Source of the DNA: Thalassomonas viridans
GTDB taxonomy: Bacteria > Pseudomonadota > Gammaproteobacteria > Enterobacterales > Alteromonadaceae
Assembly: GCF_000948985.2 (NCBI RefSeq)
Contig: NZ_CP059733.1
Span: 6,510,001 to 6,574,000 of the forward strand
DNA: 64,000 nt
Direction of reading: 5' to 3'
Part shown: piece by piece, positions 24,540 to 34,406 of the stretch
Layout of the letters: each line of letters begins with the position of its first letter
How positions within the stretch are numbered: position 1 is the stretch's first letter
Made by a program: the position numbers and the translations under genes
The notes under the pieces: model-generated
Seen by the model: the letters and a program-made list of their open reading frames with translations, nothing else
Databases searched by the model: none
What the model was told of the DNA's origin: nothing

Positions 24540-27275
24540 TTAGTGGGCCTGATGCCAGTTATCACCTATGCCGGCTTCGGCAATTAGCGGCACATCCAGA
24601 TCCACTGCATTATTCATGATCTCCACCAGTTTGGCGGTGGTTTCCTCAACGATATCCTGATGGATTTCAAATATCAGTTCATCGTGTACCTGCATCGTCA
24701 TCTTGATACGCGGATCATTTTGCTCGCGGATCCAGGCATCCACCGCCAGCATCGCCTTCTTAATAATGTCTGCCGCCGTGCCCTGCATAGGGGCATTGAT
24801 GGCGGCACGTTCGGCGCCTTTTTTACGCATCTGGTTTTTCGATTTAATATCCGGCAGGTACAGGCGGCGGCCAAACAGGGTTTCAACATAGCCCTGCTCG
24901 GTGGCCTGGCTCCGGGTATCTTCCATATAAGTCAGCACGCCGGGATAACGTTCGAAATATTTATCCATATACTGCTGCGCCTGGTGACGGCCAATATCCA
25001 GCTGCTTGGACAAGCCAAAGGCCGACATGCCGTAAATCAGGCCAAAGTTGATGGCCTTGGCGCTGCGGCGCTGATCACTGGTGACCTGGTCCAGATCTAC
25101 GGCAAAAATTTCTGCCGCCGTTGCCCGGTGGACATCACGTCCCTGGGTAAAGGCGCTCACCAGGCCGGGATCTCCCGACAGGTGCGCCATAATGCGTAAT
25201 TCAATCTGCGAATAATCTATGGCCACTATTTTATGGTTTTCAGGTGCGATAAAGGCTTCACGGATCTTACGTCCTTCTTCGCTGCGGATCGGAATGTTCT
25301 GCAGGTTAGGATCTGTGGAAGACAAACGCCCGGTGGCCGCCACCGCCTGGTGGTATGAGGTATGTACCCGGTTGGTTTTTCCCGCCACCATCAACGGCAG
25401 CTTATCCGTATAGGTGGATTTAAGCTTACTCAGGCCGCGGTTTTCCAGGATAATCTTCGGCAGCGGGTAATCCAGTGCCAGCTCCTGTAAGACTTCTTCT
25501 GCGGTAGAAGGGGCTCCCTTAGGGGTTTTCTTGATCACCGGGATTTTCAGTTCTTCAAATAAAATTTGCTGCAGCTGTTTCGGCGATCCCAGGTTAAAGG
25601 ACTTGCCTGCAATATTGTGGGCTTCCACCTCCAGCTCTTCCAGGCGTTTACCCAGTGCCCGGCTTTGCTGGTCCAGCAGGTCGCTGTCAATCAACACCCC
25701 GTGCTGCTCCATTTTCGCCAGTACCGGCATCAGCGGCAATTCAATGTTTTGGTACACGCTCAACTGGTTCGGGGACTTTTCCAGCTGCGGGTAAATAGCC
25801 TGGTGCAGGCGCAGGGTAATGTCGGCATCTTCGGCGGCATAAAAACCCGCCTTTTCGATGTCAATCTGGTTAAAGGTCAGCTGCTTGGCGCCTTTACCGG
25901 CAATCTCTTCAAAATGCATGGTTTTATAACCCAGGTATTTTTCCGCCAGTGCGTCCATATTGTGGCGGGTGGCCACACTGTTTAAACAGTAGGACTCTAT
26001 CATGGTATCAAACGCCACACCCTGCAGCTCAATATCATAATGGGCGAGCACGTTGGCATCGTATTTCAGGTTTTGTCCGACCTTGGCTTTGTTTTTATCT
26101 TCCAGCAAAGGCTTTAACTTGCCCAGCACATAATCTATATCCAGCTGCCCGGGGGCATCTTCATAATCATGCTTTAACGGCACATAAGCGGCTTTACCGA
26201 CCTCGCAGGCAAAAGACAAACCTACCAGCTCGGCTTTCATATAATCTATGCTGGTGGTTTCGGTATCAAAGGCGAAACAATCCGCCTCATCCAATTGCTT
26301 GAGCCAGCTTTCAAAAGCCGCCTGTTCATAAATAATATCGTACTCGGCGCTAATCTCCGGCTCGGCTTCTGCTTCCCCGGCGGCATCCGTACCGTCGCCC
26401 GCTACCTGGCCGGCGGTCAGCTCCGCCAGCAAACGCCGTAATTCAAATTTTTGGTACAGGGCCGTCAGGGCCTCAACATTAGCCTCTTTTGGCCGTAATT
26501 CGGCTACCCCCTGCTCCAGTGCGACATCAAGCTTGATTGTCGCCAGTTCATAAGACAAGGGCAGTTGCTCCAGCGCCGCCCGCAGGTTTTCACCTACTTT
26601 GCCTTTTACCTGATCGGCATTGGCGATAACCCCTTCTAAACTGTCATAGGCGGTCAGCCATTTCACCGCGGTTTTCGGGCCGCATTTCTCCACCCCGGGA
26701 ATGTTATCCACCTTATCTCCCATCAGGGCGAGATAGTCTATGATACGGTCAGGTTTTACCCCGAACTTCTCCAGTACCCCGGCTTCATCCATTTCCACAT
26801 CGGTCATGGTATTGATCAGGCGAACATTCGGGCTCACCAGCTGGGCCATGTCTTTATCGCCGGTAGAAATCACAGTTTCTATACCCAGATCGCAGGCCTG
26901 ACGCGCCAGAGTCCCGATAACGTCATCGGCTTCCACCCCTTCTATCACCAGCAAAGGCAGCCCCATGGCAGTGATAATCTCATGGATAGGGGCTATCTGG
27001 CTGCGCAGATCTTCCGGCATAGGCGGACGGTTGGCCTTATATTCAGGATAAAGATCATTACGGAAGGTTTTTCCTTTGGCGTCAAAAACCACCACGACAT
27101 TGCCCTGCGGATAATCTTTTTTCAGGCTGTTGATCATATTCAACACCCCGGTAATCGCCCCGGTCGGTTGGCCGTCAGCGGTCGATAATGCCTGGAGATA
27201 TGGAACATGATAGGCACGGAATAAATAAGAAGAGCCATCGACGAGAATAAGCGGAGATAATGAAGACGTTGTCAT
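24540..27275 (-). CDS. polA: DNA polymerase I
   Basis: A 911-residue, full-length PolA that fills repair gaps and removes Okazaki primers. The 5'-3' exonuclease domain covers residues ~1-290 (LILVDGSSYLFRAYHV, GVEADDVIGTLA, STGDKDMAQLV). The 3'-5' exonuclease domain keeps its metal ligands (FAFDTETTSIDYM), so proofreading should be active. The polymerase domain has motif A VAIDYSQIELRIMAHLSGD, motif B RRSAKAINFGLIYGMS and motif C MQVHDELIFE. Two perfect DnaA boxes lie upstream. The downstream small-RNA gene shares its direction but has a separate promoter. Confidence 0.98.
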   Translation of the reverse strand: MTTSSLSPLILVDGSSYLFRAYHVPYLQALSTADGQPTGAITGVLNMINSLKKDYPQGNVVVVFDAKGKTFRNDLYPEYKANRPPMPEDLRSQIAPIHEIITAMGLPLLVIEGVEADDVIGTLARQACDLGIETVISTGDKDMAQLVSPNVRLINTMTDVEMDEAGVLEKFGVKPDRIIDYLALMGDKVDNIPGVEKCGPKTAVKWLTAYDSLEGVIANADQVKGKVGENLRAALEQLPLSYELATIKLDVALEQGVAELRPKEANVEALTALYQKFELRRLLAELTAGQVAGDGTDAAGEAEAEPEISAEYDIIYEQAAFESWLKQLDEADCFAFDTETTSIDYMKAELVGLSFACEVGKAAYVPLKHDYEDAPGQLDIDYVLGKLKPLLEDKNKAKVGQNLKYDANVLAHYDIELQGVAFDTMIESYCLNSVATRHNMDALAEKYLGYKTMHFEEIAGKGAKQLTFNQIDIEKAGFYAAEDADITLRLHQAIYPQLEKSPNQLSVYQNIELPLMPVLAKMEQHGVLIDSDLLDQQSRALGKRLEELEVEAHNIAGKSFNLGSPKQLQQILFEELKIPVIKKTPKGAPSTAEEVLQELALDYPLPKIILENRGLSKLKSTYTDKLPLMVAGKTNRVHTSYHQAVAATGRLSSTDPNLQNIPIRSEEGRKIREAFIAPENHKIVAIDYSQIELRIMAHLSGDPGLVSAFTQGRDVHRATAAEIFAVDLDQVTSDQRRSAKAINFGLIYGMSAFGLSKQLDIGRHQAQQYMDKYFERYPGVLTYMEDTRSQATEQGYVETLFGRRLYLPDIKSKNQMRKKGAERAAINAPMQGTAADIIKKAMLAVDAWIREQNDPRIKMTMQVHDELIFEIHQDIVEETTAKLVEIMNNAVDLDVPLIAEAGIGDNWHQAH

Positions 27276-27376
27276 GATTTTTTTACGGTTGAAAATAAAA
27301 GTGACGCTAGCATGCCATATTCCGGAATTTGTCTCTACCGGCAGCAGGGAATTAGCTTGATATTCTCACCCATCCC

Positions 27377-27528
27377 TGTGGATAACTTTGTTGAAAAGAT
27401 GCAAGAGAATCCACACCGATTAAAAACCGATATGTTTATTAATGAATTAAACGCATGATTTTGTTGATAAAAGGTGGTAGGAGTAACCTTTTACCGCACA
27501 ATTATTATTCTTTTTTCTGTGTGGATAA
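27377..27528. promoter_or_regulatory. Two DnaA boxes upstream of polA
   Basis: TGTGGATAA (reverse complement of the consensus TTATCCACA) occurs perfectly at 27377-27385 and 27520-27528, 102 and 245 bases before the polA start. DnaA has been reported to stimulate polA expression in E. coli; the same control here is inferred. Confidence 0.6.
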
Positions 27529-27865
27529 AAACTTATTGCTTCCGATTTGCTTGTGCCCGCCATTGTATAAAAAACACTCAAAGTGAGTTCGGGCGAGCTA
27601 AAGATTACCAGATCACACTGTTATTACCAGCAAATTATTAAATTATTTTTTATCAAAAAAACCACTTCTGAAATAACAAAAAAACATAAGTCAGCTATCA
27701 GGGGGCTGCATAACTGTTTGACCAGTTGGTTAAGTAAATTGTCATTTTTTCGCAGAAAAAATATACAATATACATATAATATAACCTTATCCCTGTGGTT
27801 ATTTTCCCTGCAAAAAAATAATTAATACTTGATTTCAATCATAATAAACTGACTAAATGCTCAAT

Positions 27866-27903
27866 AAAAAATCAGCTCCCCCCGACCTGAGTCAGAGGGG
27901 AGC
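27866..27903 (-). terminator. Terminator of the metal-efflux operon
   Basis: Stem GCTCCCC (27875-27881) / GGGGAGC (27897-27903) with a 15-base loop; A-run 27866-27871 gives the T-tract on the minus strand, 34 bases after the pump stop codon. Confidence 0.75.
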
Positions 27904-27936
27904 CCAAATTTAATCATTAATCCGGATTCTGGTTAA

Positions 27937-30900
27937 CTAAGCCATATCCGCCAACTTGCCTTTCGAGAACCAGGTATAGAGCACAGGCAAGACAAACAGG
28001 GTCAATAAAGTTGCCGTCACCAGGCCGCCGACAATCACGGTGGCCAGCGGCTTCTGGATTTCCGCTCCTACACCGCTGGATAACAGCATAGGGATCAAAC
28101 CTAAGGCCGAGGTGATTGCTGTCATCAATACCGGGCGCAGGCGGGAGCTGGCGCCGTCAAAAACCGCGTCCTGCACCGCCAGGCCATCCTTCACCCTTTG
28201 ATTAATGCTTTCCACCATCACCACACCGTTAAGCACCGCCAGGCCGAACAGGGTAATAAAACCCACCGAACTGGGCACCGACAGGTACTGGCCGGAAAGA
28301 TATAAAGAGAAAATACCGCCGATCACCGCCAGCGGCACATTCACCAGGATCAGCATCGCCTGGCCCACCGAGCTAAAGGCAAAATAAAGCAGCAAGGCGA
28401 TCAGCGCCAGCGACACAGGCACCACCAGCGACAGGCGTTTTTGCGCCCTTTGCTGGCTTTCAAACTGACCGCCGATATCCACCGAATATCCCGGTGGCAG
28501 TTCCACCCGGTCAGCAATCACCCGACGGATATCCGCCACGACACTGCCCATATCCCGGCCATGGACATTGGCCTGCACCACCACCCGACGCTGGACATCA
28601 TCCCGGCGTACCTGCGGCGGTCCCGATTCTATGCTGACCTCGGCCACATCCGCCAGGCGCACCCAGGCGCCGGTGGGGGATTGCAACCTGAGTTCGGATA
28701 TCGCCTGCTGGTCTTTCCTGAAACTTTCCTCCAGGCGCACATAAATATCGTACCTTTCATTGGCATTGATGATCTGCCCGGCATCCCGGCCCCCTAAACC
28801 GTCGCTGACCACTGCCATCACATCCCCCACGGACAAACCGTAGCGGGACAGCTGGCGGCGCTTGGGTTTGATCACCAGCTGGGCTTCGCCGGCAATCTGC
28901 TCCATGGCGACATCTTTAGCACCGGTTACGCTTTTCACCGCCTGCTCGGTTTCCTGGCCTTTGGCCGCCAGCACCTTAAGATCCGGACCGAACAGCTTGA
29001 TCGCCAGCTGCGCCTTGACCCCGGATAACAGTTCGTCCACCCGGGTGGCTATCGGCTGGGAAAAGTTCAGCAATAGGCCGGGATACTGTTCCAGCTTCAT
29101 TTCCATCAAAGCCTGCAACCGGTATCTGTCTGGAGCGCTTGTCCACTGACTGACCGGCTTAAGCCCCAGATAAATCTCAATATTGTTCACAGGTTCGGGA
29201 TCGCCGCCGATTTCCGCCCGGCCAATGCGGCTCAGGGCGTAATTGACTTCCGGGAATTCCAGCAGCATTTTTTCCAGCTCGGGCGCCACCGCCAGCGCGG
29301 TTTCCAGGCTGGAAGACGGCGCCAGCGTCACCCTCAGGTTAATGGTGCCCTCTTCCAGCTCAGGCACAAACTCAGTGCCCAGCCTGGGCACCACAGCCAG
29401 CGTCGCCGCCAGTAAAACCAGGGCAAAACCGACCACCACTTTAGTTTTGCCCAAAGCCAGGGTCAGCGTCTTCCTGTATAGCTTGTCCAGGGGATTTAAC
29501 AGCAGACTTTCCCGCTGGGTTACGCCGTGCCGGAACATATAGGTGGCCAGGGCCGGCACCACTATCAGGGCCACCAGCACCGCCGCCACTATCGCCAGCA
29601 TAATGCTGACCGCCATCGGCTGGAATAACTTGGCTTCCACCCCTTCAAAACTGAACAGCGGCATAAACACCACCAGGATAATGGCGGCGGCAAAGAAAAT
29701 CGGCCTCACCACTTCCTGACCGGCGGCTTTTAAGCGCAGGCCTGTGCCTGAGGCGTCACCTTGCTCCCGGGTCAGGTGTTTAAACATGTTTTCCACCATC
29801 ACCACAGAGCCGTCCACCAGCATACCTATGGCCACGGCAATGCCGCCGAGGGACATCAGGTTCGCCGACAGGCCTGTCCAGGCCATGATCATCAGGGCAA
29901 TGCCTATGGAAACCGGGATGGAAATCAATACCAAAAAAGTCGCGCGCAAGTTCATTAAAAACAGCGCCAGCACCAGGATAATAAAAGCAAAGGCCAGCAA
30001 CAGGGCATTGACGACCGTATCCACCGCCTGGGTGATAAGGTCTGCCTGGTCATAAAAGACCTCAAAACGCACACCTTCCGGCAGGGCCTGGTTGATCAGG
30101 GTTTCCCTGGCTTTGATGCCGTCTATGGTGGCCTTGGTGTTGGCTCCCATACGCTTTAGCACGATACCGGAAACCACTTCCCCTAAAGGCGATATCCCGC
30201 CGTCACTATCCCGCCGGGTCATGGTCACCGCCCCCTGGCGGATTTCACTGCCCAGGGTCACCTTGGCGACATCATTCACGGTTACCACCACGCCATCAAC
30301 GGTTTTCACCGGGATCTGCCGGATCTGCGCCAGCCCCTGCTCCTGCGGGCTTAACCAACCCATGCCGCGGATCACCAGCTGCTCCTGCCCCCGGTTCATA
30401 TACCAGCCGCCGGCATTTTGGTTATTCTGCTCCAGCGCGGTAACTATATCTTCCTGGGTAAGCTGATAGGCCAGCATACGGGCCGGATTGACATTCACCT
30501 GGTATTGTTTGACGTCGCCGCCAAAAGACAAAACATCGGTAACGCCGTCCACCGGCATCAGCAAGAGTTTCACCACCCAGTCGTTAAGGCTGCGCAGCGC
30601 CATGGCATCATAGCCGGACTCAGGATCCGCCAGCAGCAGGTACTGGTATACCTGGCCCAACCCCGAAGTATTGGGGCCGATTTCCGGCGTGCCGACCCCT
30701 TGCGGGATCAGCTCTTTTGCCGTCTGCAAACGCTCGAACACCAGCTGTCGGGCAAAATAAATATCCGTGCCTTCTTTAAACACCACGGTGATGCCGGACA
30801 ATCCGGTTTTGGAAATAGAACGCACCTCTTCCACATCCGGCAGGGCATACATCACAGACTCGATCGGGAAAGTGATCAGCTGCTCCACTTCCTCCGCCGC

Positions 30901-31068
30901 CAGCCCGGGGGCCTCGGTATTAATCGCCACCTGGACATTGGTCACATCCGGAAAGGCATCCAGGTTTAACCTGGGAATAATAAAAACACTGCTCACTAAA
31001 AGCGTCAGTAAGGCAATCACCACCAGCAACCGGTTGCTGACTGCCCAGTCGATCAAACGATTCAACAT
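27937..31068 (-). CDS. Heavy-metal efflux RND pump (CusA/CzcA family)
   Basis: A 1043-residue inner-membrane proton/metal antiporter of the HME-RND family, full length with twelve expected helices. The TM4 segment AIGMLVDGSVVMVENMF carries the conserved aspartate and glutamate of the proton relay; the sequence is intermediate between the Cu/Ag type (AIG..VDAA) and the divalent type (DFG...DGA), so the substrate cannot be fixed. N-terminal NLDAFPDVTNVQVAINTEAPGLAAEEVEQL and C-terminal NVPLAVIGGIFSLYLSGQYLSVPSSVGFI are typical. It is the last gene of an OMF-adaptor-pump operon and starts 17 bases after the adaptor stop. The histidine-rich partner proteins favour Zn, Co, Cd or Cu. Confidence 0.93.
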   Translation of the reverse strand: MLNRLIDWAVSNRLLVVIALLTLLVSSVFIIPRLNLDAFPDVTNVQVAINTEAPGLAAEEVEQLITFPIESVMYALPDVEEVRSISKTGLSGITVVFKEGTDIYFARQLVFERLQTAKELIPQGVGTPEIGPNTSGLGQVYQYLLLADPESGYDAMALRSLNDWVVKLLLMPVDGVTDVLSFGGDVKQYQVNVNPARMLAYQLTQEDIVTALEQNNQNAGGWYMNRGQEQLVIRGMGWLSPQEQGLAQIRQIPVKTVDGVVVTVNDVAKVTLGSEIRQGAVTMTRRDSDGGISPLGEVVSGIVLKRMGANTKATIDGIKARETLINQALPEGVRFEVFYDQADLITQAVDTVVNALLLAFAFIILVLALFLMNLRATFLVLISIPVSIGIALMIMAWTGLSANLMSLGGIAVAIGMLVDGSVVMVENMFKHLTREQGDASGTGLRLKAAGQEVVRPIFFAAAIILVVFMPLFSFEGVEAKLFQPMAVSIMLAIVAAVLVALIVVPALATYMFRHGVTQRESLLLNPLDKLYRKTLTLALGKTKVVVGFALVLLAATLAVVPRLGTEFVPELEEGTINLRVTLAPSSSLETALAVAPELEKMLLEFPEVNYALSRIGRAEIGGDPEPVNNIEIYLGLKPVSQWTSAPDRYRLQALMEMKLEQYPGLLLNFSQPIATRVDELLSGVKAQLAIKLFGPDLKVLAAKGQETEQAVKSVTGAKDVAMEQIAGEAQLVIKPKRRQLSRYGLSVGDVMAVVSDGLGGRDAGQIINANERYDIYVRLEESFRKDQQAISELRLQSPTGAWVRLADVAEVSIESGPPQVRRDDVQRRVVVQANVHGRDMGSVVADIRRVIADRVELPPGYSVDIGGQFESQQRAQKRLSLVVPVSLALIALLLYFAFSSVGQAMLILVNVPLAVIGGIFSLYLSGQYLSVPSSVGFITLFGLAVLNGVVMVESINQRVKDGLAVQDAVFDGASSRLRPVLMTAITSALGLIPMLLSSGVGAEIQKPLATVIVGGLVTATLLTLFVLPVLYTWFSKGKLADMA

Positions 31069-31085
31069 AGCTGTCTCCCGGAATC

Positions 31086-32345
31086 TTAGTGGTTATGCGG
31101 GTCGAAACCGCCCTTGGCCAGTTGCGAGGCGATAAAAAACGCCCCTTTGGTCACGATACGGCTGCGGGCCGCCACGCCTTTGATTTCACGCCACTGGCCG
31201 GCAACATTGTTAAAGGTGCGCCCCAGCACCACTTCCTGCATCACGAACAAACGCGGTTCATCTTCAATAAAGACCACCCAGTCGCCGTCGCTGCTGCGCA
31301 TCAGGGCGGTTTCCGGCACCGCCACCACAGGCTCCCGGCTTTTCAGGGAGAAATAAACATCGGCAAACATACCGGAATGCAGCAAATGGTCGTCATTGGC
31401 CACTTCCAGGCGCACGATACGGGTACGGGTTACCAGATCTATGGTATGGGCTTCCTGGGTCACCTTGGCGGTAAAATAGTTATTGCCGACCTTGACCTTG
31501 GCCAGGGTGCCGACCGGCAAATCCAGCTGGGTATCCGGAGCCAGGCGAGCTTCCACCCACAAGGTATGTTCATCTGCAACCACCATCAGGGATTCGCCGG
31601 ACTCCACCCTTTGTCCCTGCTGGAAGTCATCCGATAGAATCGCCCCGCCGCTGATGGCGGACAAGGTATATTCCCCCAAAGGCTGGGAACTTTTTGCCAG
31701 GGAAGCGATAGCGTCTTTTGACAAACCATAAGCCTGCAAACGCCCCAGGGCGGCGTTGTAAGCAGACTGGCCGCTGATATAACGCTTGTCGCCGACAGAC
31801 TTCTTGCCGAGCTTCTGGATGCGTTGCCACTCGGAGCTGGCAACCCGGAAGGCCGCCTGGGCTTCGGCGACCGTTTCACTGAACAGGGTCACCAGGGGCT
31901 GGCCTTCTTCCACATGGTCCCCCAGGCCCACATGGCGGCGCAGCACCACGGAATCCACCCGGGGCGAGACCAGATAACTGGTATAACCGTTGGCCTTGAT
32001 TTCACCGGGCGCGTATAACTGGTAGTCCATAATGGCGGCATTGACGTTTGCCACTTCAATACCGGCCAGTTGGATTTGCTGCCCGGTCAGGCTGACTTCG
32101 CTGCCCTCGCCTGCTTCGCCGTGCCCGTGGCCGTCTTCTGCTTCATGATCTCCATGTTCATCGCTATGTTCGTCATCATGCTCATTCTCTTCATGTGCCT
32201 GATGGCCGTCGTGGTTATCTTGTTCAACCTGCCCGCCATGGTCATGTTCATGGCCATGCGGATCTTTTTGCTCTTGGGCATAAACGCCCGCGGTAAAAGC
32301 TAACAGGGACACTAGCGGGATCAGGGTTATTAATTTCATCTTCAT
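31086..32345 (-). CDS. RND efflux periplasmic adaptor, histidine-rich (CusB/CzcB family)
   Basis: A 419-residue membrane-fusion protein. After a signal peptide (MKMKLITLIPLVSLLAFTAGVYA) comes a ~55-residue segment packed with His, Asp and Glu (e.g. DPHGHEHDHGG, NEHDDEHSDEHGDHEAEDG), likely a metal-binding arm. The lipoyl and hairpin parts follow (YLVSPRVDSVVLRRHVGLGDHVEEGQPLVTLFS) and then the beta-barrel region (TLWVEARLAPDTQLDLPVGTLAKVKVG). It links the pump to the outer-membrane channel and may hand metal to it. Central gene of the efflux operon. Confidence 0.92.
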   Translation of the reverse strand: MKMKLITLIPLVSLLAFTAGVYAQEQKDPHGHEHDHGGQVEQDNHDGHQAHEENEHDDEHSDEHGDHEAEDGHGHGEAGEGSEVSLTGQQIQLAGIEVANVNAAIMDYQLYAPGEIKANGYTSYLVSPRVDSVVLRRHVGLGDHVEEGQPLVTLFSETVAEAQAAFRVASSEWQRIQKLGKKSVGDKRYISGQSAYNAALGRLQAYGLSKDAIASLAKSSQPLGEYTLSAISGGAILSDDFQQGQRVESGESLMVVADEHTLWVEARLAPDTQLDLPVGTLAKVKVGNNYFTAKVTQEAHTIDLVTRTRIVRLEVANDDHLLHSGMFADVYFSLKSREPVVAVPETALMRSSDGDWVVFIEDEPRLFVMQEVVLGRTFNNVAGQWREIKGVAARSRIVTKGAFFIASQLAKGGFDPHNH

Positions 32346-32373
32346 GATTAATCTTCCAAAATTCTTTACTTAT

Positions 32374-33666
32374 TTATCGGGCAGCAGCCAGCTGCTTGAT
32401 GGCAAGGTCGATTTCTCCGGTTTGCAATAACCAGTCGATTTTCGCCCCCTGATATGCGGTGCGTAATTCAATCCCCGCCTGTAAACCTTCACTGCGTTGC
32501 TGCAACGCCAGTAAATATTCCGAGGTACTGATATCACCGCTTTGCCATAACGCCGCCAGCAGGCGACTGGTGCGCTCAGCGCGCCCCTGCATCACATCCA
32601 GCCAGCGCTGGTATTTCTTTTGGTATTCAAGAAAAACCGCCTGTGATGCCTGTAAAGAAAATTGCTGTTTGCGGATCGCGCCGCGGTATAGGGCTTCCGC
32701 GGCGGCCGCCTCCAAATTGGCAGCCCGGGCCTGATCGCTGTAATCATTGTTGATATTCAGCGGCATGGAAAAACTTAACGCCACCACATCATCGCCGCCG
32801 GATTTACCGGCACTGATACCTAAAGTGGGATCTGCTTTGGTTTCCAGCTGCGCGATAGCCGCCTGCTGCTTTAATACCTGCCACCTGGCCTTAGCCGATA
32901 GTATCGCCGGATGTTTATCCAGGTTAGCCTGGCCGTCGATATTTCCCACAGTCCACAGACTTTCGGGGATCTGGCCGCCGGTAACAGACCAGCCGGGCAA
33001 CAGCTGGCGTAAATCCGCTTCCGCCTGCTTTAACTGCGCTTGCGCCTGTGCCGTGGTATTGAGCTTTTGCGACAGGCTAAGATAGGCAAGCTCGGCATCC
33101 ACCTGGCTTAAATCGCCGGACGCCTGGCGTTGCTCCACCAGGCTGAGCAGGGTATTGAGCTGTGCTTCCTGGGAGCGTGCCAACTCTGCCAGCGAGTTCA
33201 CCGACTGCCACTGAATCAGACTATGCAAAACCTCGGCGGTTTTTTGCTGCAGCAACAGCTTGTATTCCTGCCCTGCCGCCTGGCGTTCATAATCCCCCTG
33301 CCGCATACGCACGCTGCGCTTATCCCACCAGTCCAGGGTTTGGTTGATCCCCAGGCTGAAATTGTCATCGGCCCCTTCCTGTTCAAACTCGGTGGCCAGC
33401 TCGGGATTGTATAATCTTTTGTTTTTACCTTCGGCCATCGACAGCCGGGCGTTCACCGCTTCTTTTGCGGCAATAATATCCGGATGCTGCTGAATTTGTT
33501 GTTGTAACCATGCTCCCCAGGAAGCCGGGGATTGCCCGCCGGTTTCTGCCGGGCTGAATGTTTCTGCCGCACTGTTTTCCAATGCTGACGGCCCGACCGC
33601 GCCATACGCAGGAACCAAAGCTCCCGCCAGCAGCAAGGCCAACGCCGTTTTTTTATGAAATTTCAT
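32374..33666 (-). CDS. TolC-family outer-membrane efflux channel (CzcC/CusC type)
   Basis: A 430-residue TolC-like protein with a signal peptide (MKFHKKTALALLLAGALVPAYG). It shows the long helical repeats of the OEP family: HPDIIAAKEAVNARLSMAEGKNKRLYNPELATEFE, then DQARAANLEAAAAEALYRGAIRKQQFSLQASQAVFLEYQKKYQRW and SEYLLALQQRSEGLQAGIELRTAYQGAKIDWL. It forms the exit duct of the metal-efflux complex. First gene of the operon proper; the histidine-rich small protein gene lies about 100 bases upstream on the same strand. Confidence 0.9.
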   Translation of the reverse strand: MKFHKKTALALLLAGALVPAYGAVGPSALENSAAETFSPAETGGQSPASWGAWLQQQIQQHPDIIAAKEAVNARLSMAEGKNKRLYNPELATEFEQEGADDNFSLGINQTLDWWDKRSVRMRQGDYERQAAGQEYKLLLQQKTAEVLHSLIQWQSVNSLAELARSQEAQLNTLLSLVEQRQASGDLSQVDAELAYLSLSQKLNTTAQAQAQLKQAEADLRQLLPGWSVTGGQIPESLWTVGNIDGQANLDKHPAILSAKARWQVLKQQAAIAQLETKADPTLGISAGKSGGDDVVALSFSMPLNINNDYSDQARAANLEAAAAEALYRGAIRKQQFSLQASQAVFLEYQKKYQRWLDVMQGRAERTSRLLAALWQSGDISTSEYLLALQQRSEGLQAGIELRTAYQGAKIDWLLQTGEIDLAIKQLAAAR

Positions 33667-33771
33667 CGAATTTCATCCTCAAAAATGAAAATAATTCCGG
33701 GTAAAACCTAAAGATTTAACCCTGTAAGCGATTATTTTTATTCCGGAAATAGAATAGTTCCGGTAAGAGGA

Positions 33772-34170
33772 TTAAGCTATCGGAGGTCGCTGATCCGGCG
33801 CCAGCAGCGCAGACAGGTAACCCGAAGGGATTTCCGCCATTTGCTGGGAGGTTGAGGTAAGTTTAAGTTTTTCCGTTTGCAGCGCTAAAAATACCTGTAC
33901 CGGATGATGGCAATGGCCGTGGTGGCAATCCGGGTGCGCCGCGTCGTTCTCTTGTCCCTGGCTTAAATCTGCCGGGGAAAACGAGTCCTGGTGTGAGAGC
34001 CCATCAGCATGCTGATGTAAAGAAAAATCGGGAACTTGAGCCGAGTGACCATGGATTAGTTCGAAACGCTCATCTTGCTGCTGGTGGCCTTGATGGCTGT
34101 CGGCGATAGCAACCACAGACTGCAGGGCAATCAGGGCGGCAAACAGATAAGACATCCAAACTCTCAGCAT
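33772..34170 (-). CDS. Histidine-rich periplasmic protein (CzcI-like), metal-resistance associated
   Basis: A 132-residue exported protein with signal peptide MLRVWMSYLFAALIALQSVVAIA. The mature chain is full of histidines (SHQGHQQQ, IHGHSAQ, LHQHADGLSHQD) and has a dense site DCHHGHCHHPVQVF with two cysteines. Small His-rich proteins like this often head RND metal-efflux operons and are thought to bind or sense the metal; the CzcI name is an analogy, not proven homology. It lies upstream of the channel gene on the same strand, with ~105 bases between that could carry a promoter. Confidence 0.75.
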   Translation of the reverse strand: MLRVWMSYLFAALIALQSVVAIADSHQGHQQQDERFELIHGHSAQVPDFSLHQHADGLSHQDSFSPADLSQGQENDAAHPDCHHGHCHHPVQVFLALQTEKLKLTSTSQQMAEIPSGYLSALLAPDQRPPIA

Positions 34171-34339
34171 GAAAAAACGCTTCCTAAATATTTGTTAAAC
34201 CAGGTTAACAGCTCAAAAATAATGAACAGAATACAGTCATTACCGGTGGATAATACGCCACTTTCAGCCAAAAAGCGACACCTGGCGCATAAATCCGGCA
34301 GACACAAAGCACCTTAACCTAGAACTTAAGCCACAAACA

Positions 34340-34385
34340 AAAAAGACGCCGCCCGGTTCAGGATTTACACCCCAGGCAACGCCTT
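34340..34385 (-). terminator. Probable terminator of the graspetide locus
   Basis: On the minus strand GGCGTTGCC pairs with GGCGGCGTC over nine positions including three G-U wobbles, followed by TTTTTT (A-run at 34340-34345). Lies just after the precursor-peptide stop. Confidence 0.5.
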
Positions 34386-34406
34386 TAACCGCTATTTAGT
34401 TAACAA

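Larger units (their letters stand above)
27276..27936. other. Intergenic region upstream of polA with DnaA boxes
   Basis: 660 bp of AT-rich DNA. It holds two perfect DnaA boxes TGTGGATAA at 27377-27385 and 27520-27528, in the same orientation, and the terminator of the metal-efflux operon (27866-27903). A small open frame at 27583-27825 has no coding character. oriC itself is not expected here, since it is usually beside mnmG/dnaA. Confidence 0.6.

Noticed and set aside
24660..25199. Plus-strand frame opposite polA
   Set aside because: Shadow frame inside an intact, well-conserved gene.
27276..27600. Chromosomal origin oriC
   Set aside because: Two DnaA boxes and AT-rich DNA are present, but too few boxes, no 13-mer array, and no mnmG, mioC or dnaA beside it.
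27583..27825. 80-residue open frame upstream of polA
   Set aside because: Low-complexity, lysine/serine-rich translation from AT-rich DNA, no ribosome site, no coding character.
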